Below, in pieces: positions 57,775 to 64,000 of a stretch of DNA of 64,000 nt. Every line of letters begins with the position of its first letter. Within the stretch, counting starts at the first letter, position 1. Origin of the DNA: Sphingomonas sp. TDK1 (lineage in GTDB: Bacteria; Pseudomonadota; Alphaproteobacteria; Sphingomonadales; Sphingomonadaceae); assembly GCF_001650735.1 (NCBI RefSeq), contig NZ_LXVY01000006.1, forward strand, positions 62,277-126,276. Direction: 5' to 3'. The notes under the pieces were generated by a model. The model saw nothing but the letters and a program-made list of their open reading frames with translations, did not search any database and had not been told where the DNA came from. The translations under genes and the position numbers were made by a program.

Positions 57775-58092
57775 TCAATCCTTGCAGTAGAGCTGGTACA
57801 GGGTGGCGAGCAGCGTTTCGACGCGCGGGTCGGCGATGGCGTACCAGAGCGTCTGGCTTTCGCGCCGATAGGCAACGAGGCCCTCGTCGCGCATCTTGGC
57901 AAGGTGCTGCGAACAGGCAGATTGCGACAGCCCCACCTCGCGGGCGAGATCGCCGACCGTCCTCTCGCCCTGCTCGACGAGCTTGCACAGCAGCATCAGT
58001 CGCCGTGCGTTGCCGATCGCCTTCAGCGTGTCGGCAACCAGGCCGGCCTTTGTCTCGAAGGTTGCCAGGTCCATCGGCGGTTTGAGCATCAT
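57775..58092 (-). CDS. ArsR-family regulator, BigR/SqrR-like
   Basis: 105 residues (ATG 58092; GGAG 6 nt upstream). The winged-helix region is DTLKAIGNARRLMLLCKLVEQGERTVGDLAREVGLSQSACSQHLAKMRDEGLVAYRRESQTLWYAI. Cysteines are C36, C60 and C103; C36 and C103 match the two cysteines that form a tetrasulfide in persulfide sensors BigR and SqrR. C60 in the recognition helix is extra. It heads the rhodanese-exporter operon and faces the divergent persulfide-dioxygenase-like gene across two likely operators. Confidence 0.9.
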   Translation of the reverse strand: MMLKPPMDLATFETKAGLVADTLKAIGNARRLMLLCKLVEQGERTVGDLAREVGLSQSACSQHLAKMRDEGLVAYRRESQTLWYAIADPRVETLLATLYQLYCKD

Positions 58093-58102
58093 GTGAACTC
58101 CA

Positions 58103-58116
58103 TTAGCGCTTGCTTA
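58103..58116. promoter_or_regulatory. ArsR operator candidate 1
   Basis: TTAGCGCTTGCTTA, an imperfect palindrome related to the perfect site at 58136; it lies 10 nt upstream of the ArsR start, and the two centres are 33 bp apart (about three helical turns). Confidence 0.55.
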
Positions 58117-58135
58117 TGTAGCATCCTCTAATATA

Positions 58136-58149
58136 TTAGCAAGTGCTAA
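58136..58149. promoter_or_regulatory. ArsR operator candidate 2
   Basis: TTAGCAAGTGCTAA is a perfect 14-bp palindrome directly before the Shine-Dalgarno (GGAGGAA at 58151-58157) of the MBL gene. The TAATATATTAG stretch between the two sites is AT-rich and could be the promoter. Confidence 0.65.
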
Positions 58150-58160
58150 CGGAGGAAATC

Positions 58161-59045
58161 ATGGCGCAGCCCTGCATCGAAGCGTTCTTCGACGATGCCA
58201 CCAACACGATCAGCTACCTCGCCGGCGATCCCGCCACGCGCGTTGCCGCGGTGATCGATCCCGTGCTCGACTTCGATCCGGCGAGCGGCATCGCCGATAC
58301 GCGTTCGGCCGAGGCGATCCTTGCCTTCGCACGTGATCATGGCTGGCGGATCGCCATGGTGCTGGAGACGCATGCCCATGCCGATCATCTGTCGGCCGCG
58401 CCATTTCTCGCAGCGCAGACCGGGGCCTGGGTCGGGATCGGCGTGCATATTCGCGACGTGCAGAAGATCTTCCGTCCGGTTTTTGCGATGGACGATCTGA
58501 AGACCGACGGGTCGGATTTCGACCGGCTGTTCGAGGACGGTGATCGTTTCGCAATCGGCACGCTGGCGGTGGAGGTGCTACACGTGCCCGGCCATACGCC
58601 CGCCGATCTGGCCTACCGGATCGGCGATGCCGTCTTCGTCGGCGACACGCTGTTCATGCCGGATTATGGCACCGCGCGCGCCGACTTCCCTGGCGGCGAT
58701 GCGCGCACGCTGTACCGCTCGATCCGTCGCCTGCTCGCGCTTCCCGACGCCACGCGGCTGTTTCTGTGCCACGACTACAAGGCGCCCGGGCGCGACGACT
58801 ATCGCTGGGAGACGACGGTTGGCGAACAGCGCCAATCGAGCGTCCATATCCATGACGGTGTAAGCGAAGACGCGTTCGTGGCGATGCGCGAGCAGCGCGA
58901 TGCCGGGCTGCCGGTGCCCAAGCTGTTGCTGCCCTCGATCCAGGTCAACATCCGCGCCGGGCATTTCCACCAGGCCGAGGCAAATGGCGTCACCTATCTG
59001 CGCATCCCGGTGAAGTGGAGGACGAAGGAAGGCCCGCCTGCTTAA
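58161..59045 (+). CDS. blh: MBL-fold persulfide-dioxygenase-like protein
   Basis: 294 residues from ATG 58161. The metal site has ETHAHADHLSA (H71, H73, D75, H76), a second His in VPGHTPADLAY, and a further His in FLCHDYKAPGRD, as in ETHE1/Blh-type glutathione-persulfide dioxygenases. Blh with BigR is described in plant-associated bacteria as clearing persulfide to sulfite. Located opposite the ArsR-rhodanese-exporter operon, and convergent with the K+ channel gene (stops overlap). Confidence 0.92.
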   Translation: MAQPCIEAFFDDATNTISYLAGDPATRVAAVIDPVLDFDPASGIADTRSAEAILAFARDHGWRIAMVLETHAHADHLSAAPFLAAQTGAWVGIGVHIRDVQKIFRPVFAMDDLKTDGSDFDRLFEDGDRFAIGTLAVEVLHVPGHTPADLAYRIGDAVFVGDTLFMPDYGTARADFPGGDARTLYRSIRRLLALPDATRLFLCHDYKAPGRDDYRWETTVGEQRQSSVHIHDGVSEDAFVAMREQRDAGLPVPKLLLPSIQVNIRAGHFHQAEANGVTYLRIPVKWRTKEGPPA

Positions 59046-60079
59046 GTATCGTCTGAGGGGACGACCTCGATGATCGTGTCACCGGGCTGGAGCGACCGTG
59101 CCTCGGCTTGCCAGAAGCCGTAACGCTGGCCGCCGCGATACAGGCGCAGGCCTGCGCCGGTGGTGATGGCGGACAGCGGCGACCCGATCTCGCTCGCGGC
59201 CACCGCGCGTTCACGGAGCGAGACGGCGCCGTGGAGCCCGGCCAGGTCCATCATATACTCGGCTAGGTGCGGGCCGGTGGTCGATCCCGCCAGCAAGAGG
59301 CCGGCGAAGCTCGCCGGATTGATTACGGTGGTGGCGCCGGCCTGCACGGCCAAAGCTTCATTGTCTTCCGATCGGATGACGACGCTGATCGGAAGCGCGG
59401 GGGCCAGGCGTCGCGCGGTCAGCACGATCAGGATGGACGTGTCGTCGCGCCCCGCCGCGACGATCATGGCGCTGGCCTTGGCAACCTTCACGGCGTCCAG
59501 CGTGGCGTTGCGGCTGGCATCGCCTTCCAACACCATCACGCCTTCGGCCTCGGCGCGGGCCACCGCGTCGGCATGCGGATCGATCACCACGATGGCATCG
59601 TGCGGCTTGCCCCGGCGGAGCAGTTCGGCCACCGCCTCCGTGCCGCTCGTTCCATGGCCCGCGACGATGACGTGGCCATTCAGATCGCGCTGCAGGTTTC
59701 GCATTCGCCACTTCTCCCAGACCCCGCGCAGCACGAAATCATAGGCCGTGCCGAGAAAAATCAGCCAGACGAACAGCCGCACCGGGGTGACGACGAACGT
59801 ATCGAACATCCGCGCGCGGTCCGTTACCGGCACGATGTCGCCATAGCCCACCGTCGTCACGGTGATCATCGTGAAATAGACGACGTCGACGAAACTGACC
59901 TTGCCGTCGGTGTTGTCGCGCAGCCCGTCCCGATCCAACCAGTGGCCGGCAAGTGCGACCCCGATCAGCGCAAGTGCCAGTGCCATCCGCCAGCCCAGCG
60001 ACACCCAGGCGGGCGTACGCCCACGATGGCGCAGGACGGGCGCTTCTCCGATCCATCGACGAGGATTGCGCCGGGCCAT
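59042..60079 (-). CDS. potassium channel with RCK domain
   Basis: 345 residues. The first helix is about 28-46, the pore helix and filter TVTTVGYGDIVP (filter T76-D81) follow, then the second helix (92-113) and an RCK/TrkA-N domain (HVIVAGHGTSGTEAVAELLRRG ... VIDPHADAVARAEAEGVMVLEGDAS) and a TrkA-C-like end. The protein matches two-helix K+ channels gated by cytoplasmic RCK rings. The stop overlaps the MBL stop by 3 nt. Confidence 0.93.
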   Translation of the reverse strand: MARRNPRRWIGEAPVLRHRGRTPAWVSLGWRMALALALIGVALAGHWLDRDGLRDNTDGKVSFVDVVYFTMITVTTVGYGDIVPVTDRARMFDTFVVTPVRLFVWLIFLGTAYDFVLRGVWEKWRMRNLQRDLNGHVIVAGHGTSGTEAVAELLRRGKPHDAIVVIDPHADAVARAEAEGVMVLEGDASRNATLDAVKVAKASAMIVAAGRDDTSILIVLTARRLAPALPISVVIRSEDNEALAVQAGATTVINPASFAGLLLAGSTTGPHLAEYMMDLAGLHGAVSLRERAVAASEIGSPLSAITTGAGLRLYRGGQRYGFWQAEARSLQPGDTIIEVVPSDDT

Positions 60080-60249
60080 CGGTCGGGGGTTTAGCGTGAT
60101 GCCGGACGCGGAAGCAACCGCAGCGCTGCGGTGCTTTTTCGACTGTTACGGAACATTGCTGCCGAGGAATCGCTTGGGGTCTGAACCTGTTGCCTTCGCA
60201 GGCCGAACGGTTGTGCCGCTGCCGTTCCGCGCTCTCGGGAGAGCCCTTG

Positions 60250-62667
60250 ATGTCCGACGCCCGCACCATCACTCGCGCCATTTTCAGCGATCCGTCGCAT
60301 CTGAGTTGGACCGGACGGGTAGTGGGTGCGGTGGTGGCGTTGATCGGGCTGGTGCTAGCGATCGGCGGCGCCTGGCTGGCGGTGCTCGGCGGCTCGCTCT
60401 ATTACCTCGTCACCGGCGTCGCGATGGTGGGAGCGGGGGTGCTGCTGGTGCGCGGGCGGACGCTTGGCGGCTGGCTCTATCTCGCGATCGTCGTCCTCAC
60501 TTTCCTCTGGGCCTGGTGGGAAGTCGGCGCCAATGCCTGGGCGCAGGTGCCGCGGATCATCGCGCCGGTCGTGCTGCTGGTGGCGGTGCTCGCGGCGATG
60601 GCGACGATGAGCGTCCGACGTGAGCGGTGGCGGTTCGCGTTGGCCGGCGTGCTGGCCGCGGTGGCGATCACCGGCGTGGACCTTGCTGTGGCCGCGGCCG
60701 GTCAGCCCGACTGGGTGCAGGGTGCGCTGCCCGCGCCGGGTACCCAGGGCATGGCCGATCCGTCGGCCCAGCAGACCGGCGCCGACTGGCCGAGCTATGG
60801 CGGTACGGGTAGCGCCCGGCGCTATTCCCCGCTCGCGCAAATCAACGCGTCCAACGTCGGCAGCCTCAAGCGCGCTTGGCTGATCCACACCGGCGACATG
60901 CCGAGCTCGCCCAGGATCGCCAAGACCTATGGTGCCGAGAACACGCCGCTGAAGATCGGCGACAGCCTGTACCTCTGCACGCCGAAGAACATCCTGATTG
61001 CGCTCAATGCCGCCACGGGTGAGCAGCGCTGGCACTACGACCCCAACGTGCCCGACAAGGCCATCCCATACACGGCCGCGTGCCGGGGCGTGGTCTATTA
61101 TGCCGTGCCCGGCATGGCGGCGGACCAGCCCTGCGCGACGCGCGTGATCGAAGGCACGCTCGATGCGCGGCTGGTCGCGGTGGATGCGCGCAGCGGCCGG
61201 CCCTGTGCCGATTTCGGCAGCAACGGCCAGGCGGATATCAAGCAGGGCATGGGGCAGGTACCGGCGGGCTATGTCTCGATCAATTCGCCGCCGACGCTGG
61301 TGCGCGGCGTGCTCGTCGTTGGCCATCAGGTGCTCGACGGGCAGGACCGCTGGGCGCCCTCGGGCGTGATCCAGGGCTTCGACGCGCGCACCGGCAAGCT
61401 GCGCTGGGCGTGGGACATGATGCACCCGGAGTGGAACGGCTATCCGCCCGCGGGGCAGGAATGGGCACGCGGCACGCCGAACATGTGGACCATGGCCAGC
61501 GGTGACGAGCAGCTCGGCCTCGTCTATCTGCCCATGGGTAACGCGGCGGCCGATTATTATTCCAGCCTGCGCCGCCCTCAGGAGAACCAGTTTGCCACTT
61601 CGCTGGTCGCGCTCGACGTGACCACCGGCAAGCCGCGCTGGCGCTTCCAGGCGGTGCGCAAGGATGTTTGGGATTACGACTTTGGCGCCCAGGCGACGCT
61701 GATCGATTACAAGGGTGTCCCGGCGATGGTGCTGCCGTCAAAACAGGGCGACATCTACATCTTGGATCGCCGTACGGGCCGCCCGCTGACCCCGGTCGGC
61801 GAGATCAAAGCACCGCAGATCGGCGTCGAGCCGCAACAGCGCGCCGCAACCCAGCCGGTGTCGCTCTGGCATACGCTGCGCAAGCCCGACCTGACCGAGC
61901 GCGACATGTGGGGCATGTCGCCGATCGACCAGATGGTGTGCCGCATCCAGTTCCGCCGGGCGAGCTACAAGGGCTTCTTTACGCCCCCCGAGGCGGACCG
62001 ACACTCGATCGAATATCCTGGGTACAATGGCGGCACCGACTGGGGCGGCATCGCGGTCGACCCGCAGCGCGGCGTGATCGTAGCCAACTACAACGACATG
62101 CCCAATTATGTCCGGCTGGTGCCGCGCGCCGAGGCGAACAAGCGTGGGTGGCAACCGCGCGACCAGGCCCGCGGCAAGATCGGCGGGGCGGAAGGCGCGG
62201 GGGATCCCCAGGCGCACACCCCCTATGCCATCGACGTCAATGCGGGGTGGCAGCTGCCCTTCACCGGTATGCTCTGCAAGCAGCCCCCCTATGGCGGCAT
62301 TCGTGCGATCGACATGGCGACGGGCAAGACGATCTGGGACCGCCCGCTAGGCGAGGCGCGCACCAACGGGCCGTTTGGCATCCCCTCGATGCTGCCAATC
62401 ACCATCGGTACGCCCAACAATGGGGGATCGGTAGTGACCGCGGGCGGGCTCATCTTCGTCGCGGCCGCCACCGACAACCTGATCCGCGCGATCGATCTGC
62501 GCACCGGCAAGACGCTGTGGAAGGACGTGCTGCCGGCCGGCGGCCAGGCGACGCCGATCACCTACGAGATCGGCGGCAGGCAGTATCTGGTGATCTATGC
62601 GGGCGGCCATCATTTCATGAAGACGCCGATCGGCGATGAAGTGGTGGCCTATGCGCTGCCGTCCTAG
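60250..62667 (+). CDS. gcd: membrane-bound PQQ glucose dehydrogenase
   Basis: 805 residues from ATG 60250. Five membrane helices (about 20-140) precede an 8-bladed PQQ propeller: DWPSYGGTGSARRYSPLAQIN, LYLCTPKNILIALNAATGEQRW, HPEWNGYPP, VRKDVWDYDFGAQATLID, GGTDWGGIAVDPQRGVIVANYNDM and AGGHHFMKTPIGDEV. The periplasmic enzyme oxidises aldoses to lactones and passes electrons to ubiquinone. Quinate dehydrogenase has the same layout, so the substrate is not proven. Requires PQQ, whose synthesis genes are not in this window. Confidence 0.9.
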   Translation: MSDARTITRAIFSDPSHLSWTGRVVGAVVALIGLVLAIGGAWLAVLGGSLYYLVTGVAMVGAGVLLVRGRTLGGWLYLAIVVLTFLWAWWEVGANAWAQVPRIIAPVVLLVAVLAAMATMSVRRERWRFALAGVLAAVAITGVDLAVAAAGQPDWVQGALPAPGTQGMADPSAQQTGADWPSYGGTGSARRYSPLAQINASNVGSLKRAWLIHTGDMPSSPRIAKTYGAENTPLKIGDSLYLCTPKNILIALNAATGEQRWHYDPNVPDKAIPYTAACRGVVYYAVPGMAADQPCATRVIEGTLDARLVAVDARSGRPCADFGSNGQADIKQGMGQVPAGYVSINSPPTLVRGVLVVGHQVLDGQDRWAPSGVIQGFDARTGKLRWAWDMMHPEWNGYPPAGQEWARGTPNMWTMASGDEQLGLVYLPMGNAAADYYSSLRRPQENQFATSLVALDVTTGKPRWRFQAVRKDVWDYDFGAQATLIDYKGVPAMVLPSKQGDIYILDRRTGRPLTPVGEIKAPQIGVEPQQRAATQPVSLWHTLRKPDLTERDMWGMSPIDQMVCRIQFRRASYKGFFTPPEADRHSIEYPGYNGGTDWGGIAVDPQRGVIVANYNDMPNYVRLVPRAEANKRGWQPRDQARGKIGGAEGAGDPQAHTPYAIDVNAGWQLPFTGMLCKQPPYGGIRAIDMATGKTIWDRPLGEARTNGPFGIPSMLPITIGTPNNGGSVVTAGGLIFVAAATDNLIRAIDLRTGKTLWKDVLPAGGQATPITYEIGGRQYLVIYAGGHHFMKTPIGDEVVAYALPS

Positions 62668-62840
62668 GGCGTTGATGGAGACCTGTACCGCCTTCCGGGA
62701 AGCGCACCCGCGATTGTTCTTACTGCAATGGTACCAAGGGGTTGCTGGGCGTATCCTTTGTTTAGCCCGACTAGAGAAGAGCGTGCCTTTCGCGGGCGAC
62801 GGGCTACACGATCATTCACGGCTTAGAACCGGGAAGACTT

Positions 62841-63131
62841 ATGGCAGAGGAATCAAGGACCGAATTACACCATTCGCTCAATCTGGCGGGCTTCCGCGCG
62901 CTGGCGACCGCCGCCGGCCTGTTGCAGCTTTGCCGGGAGCTCGAAGCGGCGAAGCTTCTATCTCCCGATGCGATCGATCGCGTGCGCGACTCCATGTTCA
63001 ACGAGTTGATGGAGCAGGCCGCCCCTGCGCGCCGGTACGACGCGGCCTTCGCAGCGCATCTCCGGCGCAGGCTCGAAGGCCTGTTTTCGGGCGCGGAGCG
63101 GCTCGGCGACACGCCCATTTTGCCGTCCTGA
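62841..63131 (+). CDS. hypothetical protein, 96 aa
   Basis: MAEESRTELHHSLNLAGFRALATAAGLLQLCRELEAAKLLSPDAIDRVRDSMFNELMEQAAPARRYDAAFAAHLRRRLEGLF is all-helical with no signal peptide. Composition and codon pattern look coding and there is GGGAAGA about 10 nt before ATG 62841. No family recognised; the K+-linked neighbour to the right could suggest a regulatory role, but this is a guess. Confidence 0.55.
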   Translation: MAEESRTELHHSLNLAGFRALATAAGLLQLCRELEAAKLLSPDAIDRVRDSMFNELMEQAAPARRYDAAFAAHLRRRLEGLFSGAERLGDTPILPS

Positions 63132-63201
63132 CGCTGCGCGCCCCAAGCGGAGGATCGCTACGCTACCCCATTGGCGGCAGGCCGTATGGGAAGGCTGCGG
63201 C

Positions 63202-64000
63202 ATGACAACGGGTCCCTCCGCCTCCGGCGCCGGTTCCCATCATCCGGAGGGGATGGGGATGCTCACCGTCGCCGTCAGCGGCTCGCCGCATTCCGAATGG
63301 CTTGTACAGCAGGCACGATCGCTTGCGGCGCGGCTCGGCGTTCCCTGGGAAGCGCTGCATGTCGAGACGCCTGCCGCCGACCGCGATTCGCCTCGCGGGC
63401 TTCGGGCCGCGGCGGCGCTTGCCACGGCGGCAAAGCTGGGAGCCACCATCGCGCGGGTGCCCGCCGCATCGGCCGCAGACGGAATCCAGGCGCATCTTCG
63501 AACCACGCCGATCCGGCATCTCGTATTGGGCCACACCGCGGAAGGTCGCCGCAGCTGGTTTCGCAGCCCCGGCATCGCCGACCGCCTTCTCGCGGACGAA
63601 CAGCGCCTGGCGGTCCATCGCTTCCCCCATGCCCGCGAGGAGGATCGCGGCCGGTGGAACAGCGCCGGCCGGCCGGCCGCTTCGATACCCTTCCACCATT
63701 ATCTGCTTTCGGCTGGCGCTGTAGCGCTAACCCTGGTGGTAGCGGGTCTGTTGCAGGCCCTTGTCGGGCTTCGCACGCTCGATCTGCTGTTCCTTTTCCC
63801 GGTGATCGCTGTCGCTGCGCGACTGGGGCTTGGCCCGGCCCTGCTCGCCGTGGCGCTCGCGGTGCTAGGCTATAACTATTTCCTCATGCGCCCGCTCAAC
63901 GCGTTCAACCTGCACGCCCCGCTCAACCTGGTGATGGGCGGCGTCCTCGGGGCAGTGGCGGTCTATACGAGCACGATTACCGCACGGCTGCGCGGCCGGC
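63202..64000 (+). CDS. KdpD-like sensor kinase, N-terminal part
   Basis: Starts at ATG 63202 and runs off the window in frame (266 codons). Residues about 20-150 look like the universal-stress-like domain of KdpD (MLTVAVSGSPHSEWLVQQARSLAARLGVPWEALHVETP ... HLVLGHTAEGRRSWF). DUF4118 transmembrane helices follow (LLSAGAVALTLVVAGLLQALVGLRTLDLLFLFPVIAVAARLGLGP ... LGYNYFLMRPLNAFNLHAPLNLVMGG). The large N-terminal KdpD domain is missing, so it is a shortened form. The kinase core should lie beyond the edge. Confidence 0.85.
   Translation, partial: MTTGPSASGAGSHHPEGMGMLTVAVSGSPHSEWLVQQARSLAARLGVPWEALHVETPAADRDSPRGLRAAAALATAAKLGATIARVPAASAADGIQAHLRTTPIRHLVLGHTAEGRRSWFRSPGIADRLLADEQRLAVHRFPHAREEDRGRWNSAGRPAASIPFHHYLLSAGAVALTLVVAGLLQALVGLRTLDLLFLFPVIAVAARLGLGPALLAVALAVLGYNYFLMRPLNAFNLHAPLNLVMGGVLGAVAVYTSTITARLRGR

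Overview
The window is GC-rich chromosomal DNA from an alphaproteobacterium, most likely a sphingomonad (Sphingomonadaceae). The evidence is the C4-pathway 5-aminolevulinate synthase, the 1540-residue NAD-dependent glutamate dehydrogenase, short-form HisG, the orphan CobS/CobT pair, the ybgC-tolQRAB-pal order and the GC-rich intergenic hairpin repeats. The species call is inference from gene content; I could not search a database.

Layout. 1-12300 is housekeeping: hemA (cut by the left edge), murI, plsY-dprA, two membrane or hypothetical genes, an outer-membrane barrel, a YghU-type thiol oxidoreductase, topA and a DnaQ-fold exonuclease. 12301-16824 is the Tol-Pal envelope operon, closed by a clear terminator. 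16955-18327 is a compact SPFH / ribbon-helix-helix / small-membrane-protein cassette behind an AT-rich palindrome. 18946-27062 carries ruvA and ruvB, a minus-strand hisG-hisD-nusB-thiL operon and several conserved genes of unknown function. 27056-28958 holds an epoxide-hydrolase-like enzyme and a pirin.

29151-40901 is the most interesting native region. A four-gene operon (PepSY membrane protein, DUF2271, DUF4198, ApbE) reads as an extracytoplasmic flavin and metal-redox system. The DUF2271 protein carries a D-x-x-SGAT motif of the kind ApbE flavinylates. About 8 kb on lies a TonB siderophore receptor - Sel1 - PiuC-like dioxygenase operon. Both operons have the same TGCGA-N5-TCGC(A/G) box in the same place within a putative promoter spacer, which suggests one iron-responsive regulon. 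Between them are a second SPFH protein, CobT and another RHH protein; CobS lies further on, at 42925-43929.

44004-54258 holds an HxlR regulator divergent from a small VOC/DUF/SRPBCC operon whose first gene is an internally deleted VOC remnant, then a J-domain protein, bolA-nudix, the giant gdh and a PAS protein. At 54475 a tRNA-Thr(CGT) is followed directly by a P4-type tyrosine integrase, the classic left end of a genomic island. After an AT-rich scar come a persulfide/sulfite detoxification locus (TauE, rhodanese and three-cysteine ArsR divergent from a persulfide-dioxygenase-like protein), a K+ channel with an RCK domain, a membrane PQQ glucose dehydrogenase and a KdpD-like sensor kinase cut by the right edge. 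No second attachment site was found, so the island's right end is probably outside the window.

Three copies of a ~130-bp inverted-repeat element each fill a gap between convergent genes, ending 7-9 nt from the stop codon of the minus-strand gene.
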